Shown: in pieces, positions 8,701 through 18,900 of the stretch
How positions within the stretch are numbered: position 1 is the first letter of the stretch
Layout of the letters: each line of letters starts with the position of its first letter
Virus record (IMG/VR): IMGVR_UViG_3300020193_000029
Span: 1-54,549 of that record
Source: a virus
Direction: 5' to 3' (one strand)
Length of the DNA stretch: 54,549 bases
The notes under the pieces: model-generated
The model's database searches: none
Seen by the model: the letters and a program-made list of their open reading frames with translations, nothing else
Told to the model about the DNA's origin: nothing
Program-made: the position numbers and the translations under genes

Positions 8701-9946
8701 GACAACGACTCCGGTTGAACCGCCGCCGCCAGAACCTACACCGCCAGAACCTACACCGCCAGAACCTACACCGCCAGAGCCTCTGCCCCCAGATCTTCCG
8801 ACAGTTACCGTTACCGGGACTGCTCCAGTTACAGGTTCGCTTACGGTTCCTGCGGTTGTTGCAGGAGGAGCTGCCGCATCAACAACGGCAGGCGGTGCGG
8901 CTGGCGCAACAACGCCAGTTGAACCGCCCATCGAGGAGTTCACGATCTCTACAGGCAATCCAGATTTACCCTACATCACGATCCCTGCAGGCAGTGTGGC
9001 AGAGAAAATCTTGAATCAAACGCAGACTGGCGACACGGGACGCACGGACAGTTTGGCTGATAAAGCTAAAGGAATCCTGACTGACTACGCTCAGTCTCAA
9101 GCGATTAGCGCGGCATTAGCGGCTCTTGCTGGAGGGGCTGCAGGAGCCGGTAGAGTGGGTGGCGCAGGCAAGCCTGGCTACCAAGGCACAGGCGGCTTGG
9201 GTTATCTCCCTGAAGGGCAGGAGCGACGCTACATTGCTGCGCCAGAGGATTACATGCATGGCTTTATGCCAGAGTTCTCTTTCTTCGAGAACCTTAATCC
9301 TCCTGCATTGATTGATACCGGAACTCCAGGTCCAACGCAGCCCGACGAAAGAGACCTTGATGATCGGCGCATCCTACCTGGACCATCGGTAGAAAGAGCA
9401 ACTGGCGGTATCTTGCCTCGTCGCAAGGTGTACTCAGAGCGTGGTTATCTTGATCTGATCCAAGGCTACCAAGAAGGCGGCGAAGTTGAAAAGGAAGAGT
9501 CCTATGAAGAGTTGCCGGGTCCGGTTACCGATGGCAACAAGCGCCTTGTTGAATTAACCAAGAAGGTTATCTTGGGTCAAGTCGTTGATCGGGCCGATGA
9601 GATCATCCAGAAGTTCATCGATATGTTTGGACTCGATGCCTTCCAAGACATGCGCGAGGATTTGCTCGAGGAAGCCATGCCTAACTCAACCAAGGAAGGC
9701 ATGATCCCAGGACACACTGGCGGCATGGATGACATGGTAGACGGGGTTATTGGTAACCAAGAGCGTGTCGCGGTATCCCCGGGTGAGTACATCATCCCTG
9801 CCGATGTTGTTTCGGCACTGGGTGATGGCAACTCCAAGAAGGGTGAAAAGGAACTTGATTCCTTCTTGGATCGAGTTCGCAAGTTTAAATACGGATCAAC
9901 TAAACAACCTCCGCCGATTAGTATCGGTAAGGTTATGCCTGTTTGA
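5732..9946 (+). CDS. Large low-complexity internal-virion-type protein, 1404 aa
   Basis: In order: a hydrophobic/Gly-rich N-terminal region (about 1-150); a long Arg/Glu/Gln-rich coiled coil (about 317-440); five imperfect repeats of the VPREETVPIAPV type (about 441-570); a mixed helical region; a Gly/Ala-rich stretch near 850-930; duplicated modules containing TVTGTAPVTGSLTVPAVVAG separated by a PPEPT repeat; and a conserved C-terminal segment with GGMDDMVDGVIGNQERVAVSPGEY and IIPADVVSALGDG. That C-terminal segment is frequent in giant structural proteins of environmental podoviruses. It probably sits inside the capsid or is ejected with DNA. No enzyme motif was recognised. Confidence 0.7.
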   Translation: MPNQTMQGLAGLLAEQGRYGDTMLMHVSPEEVQYLDNIGGISRNPITELPEAFKLKNLLPFVGSAVLGPAFKSVGFSPGVSNFLASTAATMLGGGSLEKGIMSGLVSSSIGRLGQNLSETAPGAKVAPADTGYKFGIFKKPETGTFGSRYAEAFSSPQFNPVEQVRLATEGGLENFLEQIQKPSVMIPFTIGAGELGRLSAEEQYAKDFANFQESQKRRRAELQRKYPQVLPGPRQFLPPPPTGFTEGGAIQRKFDGGEFNFGDFANPSDFQFYYEPNFIDQFLPANDGREMIMPVDSAPVFEAEAVDTIQPTPDQEIIRIEQERLAEIERQALLQRQYEEARAREAQAAYEREQARVEGERRAVAEAAERQRIAQEDQIRIAREYELARQEASRQEVIRQAEVQRVSQIEAERQAEAARQAEAVRQEAARRAAEEVSLVPRSETVAITPEPPAAPGPVQEFVGTPFMPSLPITPVAPPVEAPVFVPREETVPIAPVQSPAPSYRGDNVPISPLAAVQEADFVPRGGDNVPISPLLSLASSGEGLIGGAEPPVFTPRGESVPVAPLAAATSGSRVVPPEGYPTGTVGSLYVPGATLPEGVDPLAPMELTPEQVNSISKAMAMAGLVDPNAFGNMYVGDAAFGGGPPLDVGRYQRNVAEGAVGGQGSLYEEGALEAAKKAAKDPYSGIFGSALKEAVAEDPSLQGMVDAKVARDLDRLSKVEKDYDVMKPLSDLLKANKFQEAFAYAKEQDSKPGSETQLTDRLLKADWLSQLRQPFTPEEMQQFYNAIPPDYAGGSFKFDPQGAAKRAITSIGATPQWAGYPDPQAVFVRKDDKTVENLTKAAVAAMLTAGLAPGLLGGAGGTGGAAGAGGAAGAGGASAGVGGGFVAAPTIGGIQTIVVPAVTSSTGALVGAGTGILAGTQVVGGGSTGAGTTSGTTSGTPGTGTTTLPPDIPTITVTGTAPVTGSLTVPAVVAGGAAGATTTGGTTGATTTPVEPPPPEPTPPEPTPPEPTPPEPLPPDLPTVTVTGTAPVTGSLTVPAVVAGGAAASTTAGGAAGATTPVEPPIEEFTISTGNPDLPYITIPAGSVAEKILNQTQTGDTGRTDSLADKAKGILTDYAQSQAISAALAALAGGAAGAGRVGGAGKPGYQGTGGLGYLPEGQERRYIAAPEDYMHGFMPEFSFFENLNPPALIDTGTPGPTQPDERDLDDRRILPGPSVERATGGILPRRKVYSERGYLDLIQGYQEGGEVEKEESYEELPGPVTDGNKRLVELTKKVILGQVVDRADEIIQKFIDMFGLDAFQDMREDLLEEAMPNSTKEGMIPGHTGGMDDMVDGVIGNQERVAVSPGEYIIPADVVSALGDGNSKKGEKELDSFLDRVRKFKYGSTKQPPPISIGKVMPV
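8726..8785 (+). repeat. Tandem 15-bp repeat encoding PPEPT
   Basis: Three exact copies of CCGCCAGAACCTACA (8726, 8741, 8756) are followed by one degenerate copy. They encode a Pro-Glu-Pro linker between two near-identical Gly/Val/Thr-rich modules of the 1404-aa protein. Copy number is probably variable between isolates through slippage. Confidence 0.85.
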
Positions 9947-9960
9947 TAGAGGACAGATAA

Positions 9961-11373
9961 ATGGCTGAAACTACTCCGACCAGTACAACGGTTTATCAAC
10001 AGGCACTGCCTGAATACGCCGCTCCATATTTCGAGCGTCTGCTACAAAGGGCAGAAACCGAAAGTCTTCAGCCTTATGCGCCGTATGGTGGGGCAAGGCT
10101 TGCTGGCTTTACAGGCATGGAGCAACAAGCGCAGGCTGGTTACGGTGCTTTAGGTCAGCCTACCGCGCTAACGGCAGCGATGGGAACCGCCGCTCAAGTG
10201 GCAGGCGCTGCAGCCCCCGATGCGTTTCAGTATGCCAGGGGATATCAGCCTGGAGCATTTGGCGCAGCCTATACCCCAACCGGTATCACTTCGGGATACC
10301 AAGCGGGGCAGTTTCAGGCCGGTTACGCACCGACTTCGGTAACCCAGCAATACGCTGCCGGGGAAGGCCCGGCAACTTATATGGCTGGAGCCGCCCCAGC
10401 GGCAATGGCATTTACCCCAGGTATCGCTAGCCTCTATATCAGTCCTTATCAGGAACAGGTCACTAGCGCAGCAATTCGGGAGCTTGAAAAGGGAGGCGAA
10501 CGAGCAAGAACGGGCATCTCCCAAGCCTCTGCTCAAGCCGGTGGTCGAGGAGGCTATCGAGAGGCTCTAGAGCGATCCGAGCTACAACGCAACATTCTTC
10601 AGCAGATTGGCGACGTCACCTCCAAGGGTCGGGCTGCGGCTTATGAATCTGCCCAACAGCAGTTTGAGCGTGACCGCCAGGCGGCGATGCAGACTTACCA
10701 GATGCAAGAAGCGGCTCGTCAAGCTCAGGCCCAAAGCAGTCTTGCAGGATTCCAAGCTAGAGAGGCCGCTAGACAGGCTCAGGCTCAGTTTGGGCTGACC
10801 GCACAAGAACTCGGGGGTAGGCAAGCCCTCTCCTCTGCAGAGCTTGCAGCGCGTCAGGAGGCCGCTAGGGAGGCAGCGCGTCAGTCGCAGGCTCAGATGG
10901 AAATGCAAGCCCAGCAAGTCACTGGCGCGCAGCAGCTTTCGGCAGCGGAACTGGCGGCTCGTCAAGAGGCTGCTCGGGAGGCTGCTCGGCAGCAGGCGAC
11001 CCAGTTCGGGTTGGCAGGGATTAGTCAGAACGTGGCGCAGCAGCAGCAGCGCCTTGCGGCAGCACAAGCACTTGCCGGTATGGGCGGACAGGAGCAAGCC
11101 TTGGGGCTTGAAAGACTGGCCGCACAGGAGTCAGCAGGGCAGCGGCAAAGAGCGTTGCGGCAGGCTTCGCTTGATCTTGGGTACGAGGACTTCCTGCGTC
11201 AGTTGGGGTACACCCAGGGTCAGCTTGGGTTTTATTCCAATATCCTTCGCGGAGTTCCGGTTCAGCCCCAGCAAACCGTATCAACATTCCAACAACAGCC
11301 GAGTTTGTTTCAATCGGTTCTCGGGGCGGGAATCGGTGGACTCGGGCTTTACAACGCTTTAAGGGGTGGTTAA
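9961..11373 (+). CDS. Ala/Gln-rich coiled-coil virion protein, 470 aa
   Basis: The N-terminal third is Tyr/Gly/Ala-rich with repeats of the type GYQPGAFGAAYTPTGITSGY. A short conserved core reads YISPYQEQVTSAAIRELEKG, followed by RGGYREALERSE. The middle is a very long helix with duplicated AELAARQEAAREAARQ units (about residues 295-345). The C terminus ends in LFQSVLGAGIGGLGLYNAL. The gene sits between two large internal proteins and has a ribosome site (GAGGACAGATAA before ATG). It is probably an internal or ejection protein; identification is by context and composition. Confidence 0.7.
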   Translation: MAETTPTSTTVYQQALPEYAAPYFERLLQRAETESLQPYAPYGGARLAGFTGMEQQAQAGYGALGQPTALTAAMGTAAQVAGAAAPDAFQYARGYQPGAFGAAYTPTGITSGYQAGQFQAGYAPTSVTQQYAAGEGPATYMAGAAPAAMAFTPGIASLYISPYQEQVTSAAIRELEKGGERARTGISQASAQAGGRGGYREALERSELQRNILQQIGDVTSKGRAAAYESAQQQFERDRQAAMQTYQMQEAARQAQAQSSLAGFQAREAARQAQAQFGLTAQELGGRQALSSAELAARQEAAREAARQSQAQMEMQAQQVTGAQQLSAAELAARQEAAREAARQQATQFGLAGISQNVAQQQQRLAAAQALAGMGGQEQALGLERLAAQESAGQRQRALRQASLDLGYEDFLRQLGYTQGQLGFYSNILRGVPVQPQQTVSTFQQQPSLFQSVLGAGIGGLGLYNALRGG

Positions 11374-11376
11374 TCC

Positions 11377-12882
11377 ATGAATCTCATTCAGCAAGAAAAG
11401 GATCTGCAGTCCTTCTCTGATCAGGCCCTGCTCCAGGAAGCAACACAGCCGAGGCGAGGGTATGCCCCTTACATGGTGCAAACCGAGATCGCGCGACGCA
11501 CCAAGGAGCGTGAGGATTACCAGAAGCAGATGATGGCTCAGCAGGCGCAGGGGGCAGTGCCAATTGCCCAGCAAAATGTTGATCGCTTTGTCGCGCAGAA
11601 CATGCCCTCGATGCAGGCAGCTTCGATGCCCACTCAACAAGGAATGCCTGCCCCGGGTATTGCCTCGGTTGCCCCTCAGATGGCTCCCGAACAGATGGGA
11701 GCCGCCGCCGTTGATCAAGCATTCATGGACGCTCAAGCGCAGGGCATTGGCCCTTTGATGGCGCAGGGTGGGATGCCTGTTCAAGGTATGTCAGAAGGCG
11801 GGTCAGTGCGTCGTATGCAAACCGGAAGAACGACCACTGATCCTGAGGTTGCCAGGATTTTGGCAAAGAGTCCTGTATTCAGAACACCAGAAGAGAATCA
11901 AGTTCTGGCAAATGCTGGATATGAGTTGACTCGAAGAACTACAGGACTCCCAGGAAGAATACCTGGATCTGATTTAATTAAACGGATCATTGATCCAGCC
12001 GGAATTACTGGGTTTACAGGAAACTTTGATCTTCTTACGGAAGAAGAAAGAAAACGCGCAACTGAAAATCCAACTTCGGTTCCAACTCGGCAGGTTACCC
12101 CTGCTGTTTCTGACACTGGTATCACCAGTGTGGCTCCTACAGACCTAAGAGATATGCGTAGCTTTATCTTGGGCGGTGACGTTGCCTCTGGCAACCAGTT
12201 GCGCGGTATCCCTGTTATTCCGCAAGTTCAACAAAGACGAGTGATTCAAGGGCAACCTCCTGCAGCCCCTGTTGCGACGGTTGAAGAAGCGGTTGATGCT
12301 GCGGGTCCTGCCACTGATACGTACTACGCAGATCTCATCAGACAAATGGAAGGATTTAAGCCTAGCAGGGAAGAGTATGAGCGGAATCGTCAAGCGATGG
12401 TCCTAGCTAATCTTGGTAGGCTAGTAGGTACAGCAACCCGAAGAGGGGATATTGCTGCAGGCATTGGACAAATTGTGAATGAGGCCCTTGCTGGAAACAA
12501 GGAGTTCAAGAAAGAAGAGCGTGAGGCTCTTCGAGATATTCTTGCTGTTCGCGGTCAAGAGCGATCTGAAATAAGAGAAGAACGGCGCTATCAAGAAAAC
12601 CTTAAACTTGAATTGGACAAGATTGACTTGCAGCGCAAGCAATTGCAGGCAGAAACTCAGTATCGACTCCGAGCTGCAGCCAATGATGAAGAGAGAAATG
12701 AAATTGCTAGACAAGCGGCTGAAATTGACAGTCAGCTTATTGAAAGTAGAAAACAACTTGCTGCATCTCAAGCTAGGTACTATGCAGCACAGGCTAAGTA
12801 TTATGAATCTGGAAAGGGAGATACTTTTGCCAATCGTGTCGGGGCATCTTCTGCAGCAGATCTTGAAGCCGCTGGCATTTAA
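11377..12882 (+). CDS. Helical internal-virion-type protein, 501 aa
   Basis: The Met/Gln/Ala-rich N-terminal part contains IASVAPQMAPEQMG and MSEGGSVRRMQTG. A middle region follows with FILGGDVASGNQLRGIP. The C-terminal third is a long charged coiled coil (KEEREALRDILAVRGQERSE through RYYAAQAKYY). It starts 3 nt after the upstream stop and ends 18 nt before the 2172-aa gene, within the same rightward unit. The phrase AQGGMPVQGMSEGGSV recalls linkers in ejection proteins of environmental podoviruses. No enzymatic motif is visible; function inferred from neighbours. Confidence 0.65.
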   Translation: MNLIQQEKDLQSFSDQALLQEATQPRRGYAPYMVQTEIARRTKEREDYQKQMMAQQAQGAVPIAQQNVDRFVAQNMPSMQAASMPTQQGMPAPGIASVAPQMAPEQMGAAAVDQAFMDAQAQGIGPLMAQGGMPVQGMSEGGSVRRMQTGRTTTDPEVARILAKSPVFRTPEENQVLANAGYELTRRTTGLPGRIPGSDLIKRIIDPAGITGFTGNFDLLTEEERKRATENPTSVPTRQVTPAVSDTGITSVAPTDLRDMRSFILGGDVASGNQLRGIPVIPQVQQRRVIQGQPPAAPVATVEEAVDAAGPATDTYYADLIRQMEGFKPSREEYERNRQAMVLANLGRLVGTATRRGDIAAGIGQIVNEALAGNKEFKKEEREALRDILAVRGQERSEIREERRYQENLKLELDKIDLQRKQLQAETQYRLRAAANDEERNEIARQAAEIDSQLIESRKQLAASQARYYAAQAKYYESGKGDTFANRVGASSAADLEAAGI

Positions 12883-12900
12883 CTTATCAAGGAATAACTA

Positions 12901-15900
12901 ATGGCAGTAGGAAATGTGCCTACGGGTCGCAAGACACTTCGTCTCCCAGACGGATCTGTCTTTGAGGTTCCAGAGAATCTTACCGATCAAGATCGGTATC
13001 AGATTCGGCTTGACCTTGCTAACCGATTCCCAGATGAGTATGGATCGTTGCTCGATCCTTACCAGACCTTTGCTGGCGGTACGTCAGAATTCTTCAAGGG
13101 TATTCCAAGAGGTGCAGCCAGTTCATTAGTCAGTGCGGCACAAGGCATCACAGGTCTCTTAACCCCAGGAGTTGAAACTGAGGTTGAAAAGAACCTCTCT
13201 TCTTTCCAAAGTTATCTCGAGAAAGAAAGTCCTCTTGCGCCAGATGAAGCCTATCAAGACTTCTTTGCCTCTAAGCTTGGCGCGGGACTTGGTTCATTCG
13301 CAACTTACGCTCTCCCAGGTGGTGCAGCCAAACTTCTTGGCGCATCAGCTACAGGCACTGCCGCAAGATCTGCAGGCATGGCTTTGGCTGGAGCAGGCGG
13401 TGCGGGAACTCAAGCGCAGCGTATTGAAGAGCAGCGCAAGATTGGCGAAGAGGTCACTCTCGGTGAAGAACTTGGAGCCTTAGCGATTGGCACGGGTATT
13501 GGGTTTACAGAGCTGTTTCCAGTCGAAAGACTTTTCCGAAAGGTTACGCCAGATACGGGATCGGCTCTGCTTAATATCTTCTCAAGGGTGGACAAACGAA
13601 GCCCCCTTGCTGGAACCACTGCCGATAACATTACGCGATTGGTTAAAGGTGCGGCGAGTCAAGGTCTTGCCGAAGGTTTGCAAGAAGGTCTTTCTGGCAT
13701 CGGTCAGGATCTAGCCTCCAAGATAACCTACGATGAGGACATTGAGGTAGGCGGCAGTTTTCTTGATGATCTGATGGTTGGCGGTGGTGTTGGTGCAATT
13801 GCTGATGTTATTGTCGATGCGATGGGTGGCCGCAGGTCAGTCTCCAATAAGCTCCTTGAAGACAAGGAACGCAAGTTACGTGAAAATCGCATCAATCGAC
13901 TCAACCAAAAACAGGCAGAACTTGCGGCAGAGCGTAACGCAGAGGCGGCAGCAAAACTCCTAGCTTCTCAGCCGGCTCCCCTCGCACTGCCTTCGCCAGG
14001 GCAGGTCACAGGTGGAACGTATCTTCCCACGATGGATACCGCAGAGGGTGTGTATAGCGTCTCTCTAAAGAACAACCCTGATCGATTTACCCAGGTCGTT
14101 GTTTTTAACACTCCAGACCCTTCTGGTACTCGCTTTACAACCCTAGCGTTTAACCCAGAATCAAACCAGTACTATGACATTACCGAGGACTTGTCTTCGG
14201 GTCGAAGCGTTAATGATGCGCTAACGATTAGCATTTCAGGAGATCTTGGAGTTATTTCCAAGGATATTGACCCAAGGCAGACTGCCCTTGGGTTCAGTGC
14301 GCTGACCAACCAAATCGGAGTTAGCAAAAACGCTAACATCCCGACCATCTCGCAGGAGTCTTTGGTTACAGACATCAATAACGGTCGCGTGGTTCCTGTT
14401 TCCGAAGACGGATTCTTCAAGATTAATCCGCTTCCCAATAACGAGTTCACCATTGTTGATATGACTCGCGGTTTACCGGTTGCAGATTTCAACCGAGACG
14501 AGCCACCTATTGTTCGCTTCGAGAGCATTAACGATGCCTATGCAGAGCTTAAAGCTCTTAATGACACCAAGTCTGCTCTTGCATCAAACAACACGCTGAC
14601 CTTCACTGGACTTATCCGAAACAATCCGGCATTCCGTTTAGCAAGAATGCTTCGCTCTCCAGAGAACCGGATGATTCAGAAGTCCGTAGTATCTGCCTTC
14701 ATCGAAAACAAGGAAGATCGAGCAGGGCTTAAGAGTTTTTATTCCCCAGAGGAAACCAAGAAGATCATTGGGCCTCGCAAGTTCGATGACATGATGCAGC
14801 AATACGGTCAGATTATTGATCGTAGTAACGTCATCCAGAACTATATACCCAATGCAGCGGAGATTGATCCTACCAAGCGCAGCATCTCTCCTCAGAAGTT
14901 AAAACAGTTGGGTCAAGATAAGAACCTTGATATCGATATCAACAACAATAACTTTAAGACCTTTGCTAAGTACTGGACAGGTACTTCCAACTGGGCGGAT
15001 ATGTCCAACGGTCAGCGACTCTATGTTATGTCGCGTATCGCTGAAACCGAGGCGATGCCGCAGAGAGTCAAGTTCCCAAATTTATTCCAGAGGCAGTACA
15101 ACAAGTCTCAGTTTGATACGGTCATCGCAGAGATGGCTCGTGGAGAAAACGGCGTTACGCCTAAGGTGAATGTTGCAGACATCCAGAGGATTGCTGGAGT
15201 TGACAAGAACGCTGCCAAACAGATCTATGATGACCTGATATACAGCGGTCGCGCTAAGCCACTGCCTCCTGGGAAGATTCAGCTTATTAAGAGCGAACAA
15301 GATTACCTCAACGAGCAGAGGTTGAAGGCAACGCAGATTGATGTCCCGCTCGATGAAAGGACTCGCGACACTGAAACGGCGCAACAAGCAGCTAACCGTA
15401 TGCGCGAGGCAGGATTCTCAGAGGAATCTGTAGCCAGAGTCGAGCAATCCATTAAGCAGAAGCCGACAGTCCCTGTGAAGCCTAATGAAGCCACTGCCGC
15501 TATTGTTGGCGAAGCAGTCACTCGAGGCGAGCAAGCTGTTGCGGAAGGTGCTAATCCGCAAGATGAAAAGGTTGCGGTGGATTTCTCTGCGAAGATGGCA
15601 GATATGCTTAACAGGCTTGGCGTTGCCAAATTGATTAAGCACAGGGTAGAAATCAGTAAACCAAAGGTTCTTGGCAAGACCAAAGAAGGTCTTAAGGTGA
15701 CTGCACTAGGTGGATTCGATGCCATCAACCGAGAGATCTCGGTCAATATTCGCAAACAACTTGATAATAAGAACCTTACTGAGCAGCAGATCGTAGATTA
15801 CATCAACGAGATTGTTAATCACGAAATCATCCATGCGATGCGCGAGGCGGATCTCATTACGGAAGTTGAGTGGAATATCCTTTCTAACTTTGTCCGCAAT

Positions 15901-18900
15901 GCCAATATCGACACTACAGTAATTAAAGAGGGCGACCCGGCATACGCATCCATGAAAGCAGGCGGAAAGACACTGATGGAGAACATCAGAATCCGTTATG
16001 CCAAAACTGGATTAAACGAAGTTCAATTAACTGAAGAAGCTATTGCCGAGGCGTATCGCCTATGGGCTAAACATGGCAACAAGTTTGTTGCTGGTAAGCC
16101 TGCCAGTCTCTTCAAGAGAATTCTGAATTACATCAAGTCGTTTGCCAGTGCGTTTAAGACATCTGGCGCGACTAACGTGGATCAGATCTTCTCGGCTATC
16201 CGAAGTGGAGAGATTGGTGCGCGTACCCCGGGCTTTTCTATCTTTAACCCAAGCGCAGAAGCTGCCATCAGATCTTTAAAGATCACTGATGAAAAGCAAT
16301 CGATAAAGATGATTACCGAAAGAGGCGGTCGTAACCGTGGGGTGCAGAAGTTTAAGAGTTCTGAGGATCTTGATGAGCCTGGTGAAATATCAAGAATGTC
16401 AGAAGCAGACGTTAAGCGCGTCAATGACTTCATGGAGTCTCATGTTGGCAACACGCCAAAGGGAGCTATACCGCGCTTCAACCCGAATGCGTCCAAGGAA
16501 GCCATCAATGCCGCATTGAATTTTGAGATTGACGGCAATGAGCCTGAGCTTCCTGACTTCGCCAAGAAGTACATGATCTCCACGATCCAAGAAGAAGAGA
16601 TCCCAAACAATGTCATCGGAAAGGAAGCTGCCCGTCATGGTCGAATCAAGACTGAGCCGGTCACACTTTCTGAGAAGTCTATCGATCTCATTGAGAGCTG
16701 GAAGTTAGGCGGCTTTAGCGAAGACTTCGATAATTTCTCGCGTGTATTCCGTAAGGCAGTGGTCGATCGATACAACGAGTTCCGCAGACAAGAGACCGAA
16801 ATGGTTGGAACTGAGAACGAAGGACTGCTCCAGGCAGAGACTTCAGCCAGTTCCGCTCTTGGTATGCTTGATCGGGCCAGAGGCGTTGTGGCGCAGATGC
16901 TCAACAGGGGCGGCATCCGCTGGGTCACTGGTGACCAAATGGTGACTAATGATCCTACCCAGTTCAAGGATGATGAACTCGCTGGTTACTACGAGATCGA
17001 TCCGAGTGTACCTGGGCTACTCGATAGTCTGAGTAAGGTCATGGATGGCTCTGTCCCGAAGGGGCTTAGCGTCTTTAAGACCTACTCTACCTTCAAGCGT
17101 ATCCAAGGCTTTAGATCGCGCGCTAGAGAGGCGGCGATTCGTCTAGCCAATATGGATCAGGCAGCAAACCCTGTTGAAGCTGCGGCACTTAAGACAATTA
17201 TCGAGGCTGAAAAGAAAGCCAGACTAATTGATAACCCAAGCGATGCCAGGATTAGTGAGTTCATCGCTGAAGTTGAAACGGACTATCCACAGGTTAAAGA
17301 AGCCTACGATAACTATCAGAAGTGGAACTCAACGCTGATTGATTTCGGTAAGGCTACGGGCATCCTGACTGAGGAACTCGCTCAGGAATGGAAAGAATGG
17401 GGTGATTACTTCCCGTTCTACGAGGAAATGGAAGAGTCAATCGTTGGGGGAATGGGTTACAAGCGAGGCTCTTCGCTTACCCGATCTGACTTTTTCTTCA
17501 AGGAACTAGAGAATCGCGCCAAGGATCTCGACCAAGCTGATCCGTTTGAGATGATTACCAAGAATGCTTATGGCATCTTGGTGTCAGGCCTTAAGAACGT
17601 CGCGGCTCGTCGCATCATGCGTAACTCCGAGGCCGTGGGCGAGGCAAGAAAGGTGCCTGACGCAAAGGCAGCGCGCGCACTTCGCAAGCGAGGCAGCTTT
17701 ACGCAGTCTGTCTTGGTCAACGGAATCGAGCAGCACTATGAGCTAGCAGATCCGCTGCTCTATGAGTCAATGATGAATTACGGTGAATCTGCTCTAGGCA
17801 TGATTACCAAGGTTGCATCGGCTCCCGCAAATCTCTTGAGAGAAATGGTTACTCGAGAACCAGGGTTTATCCTGCTGAACATGCTTCGCGATACGGTATC
17901 CACTTACGTGACAAGCGGCGTGGATTACATCCCATTCATTGATTCCTTCAAGGAGTTTAACTCCGAGGAGATGCAACGACTTCTCGATCAAGGTATTGTC
18001 GGTGGCTACGACCTATCAGCTGATCCGTCGGATCTGAAGCGATACGTGAAAAATGAATACCGCAAGCGCGGTATCGATGTGAAGAGTCATTCCCAGACAA
18101 GTAGCAACATGGTTCGTCAGTTGTGGGATGCACTGGGCGGGTACAGCCAGAAGTCTGACGCTGCGGTTCGTACTGCGGTGTACAAAAAAGTACTGGCTGA
18201 AACAGGCAGTGAGGCCACGGCGCGTCTTGCTGCCATCGACGTCATCAACTTTAGTCGTCGTGGTTCAAATCCCCTTTGGAGATCCATCACCGCCACGATT
18301 CCATTCTTGAATGCTCGTATCCAAGGTCTGGATAAGATCTATACCACGCTTGCTGGTAAATACAGTCCGTATGATGGGCTTGATCCTCGAGTCCTGACTC
18401 AAAAGAGGGCGTTGCTGAGAGGCGGGGCTATTGCGGCAATGACCGGAATTTACTACCTGCTGATGAGTGACAACGAGGAATACAAGAAAGCGCGTCGAGA
18501 GGTTCGCGATGACAACTGGCTAGTCCCGATACCTGGAGTTAAAGGCGTTACCCTCAAGTTGCCGATCCCGTTTGAAATCGGAGCAATCTTTAAAACTGTT
18601 CCTGAGATTTTCTTAAATTTTATATTTGGTGATCTCGACGCTAGAGGGGTAAGAGATAGCCTTGTCAGGCAGATCAACAACTCCACGAACATTGACTTGC
18701 TTGGCTTCCAAGCTATCAAACCAATCGTGGATCTTATGCGTAACAAAGATAGCTTTACGGGTAAAGAGATTGTCCCATACTGGGTCAATAAGAGTACCGA
18801 AGCAGCTAAGCAGTATGATGACCGTACCACTGAGATCTCTAAGTTGATTGGTGGACTGTTGAATTTCAGCCCAATGAAAATTGATTACCTTATCGGTGGA

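Noticed and set aside
8494-8958. Antisense Gly/Val/Pro-rich ORF of 154 aa
   Set aside because: Mirror of the repetitive coding region of the 1404-aa gene; no ribosome site and pure low complexity.
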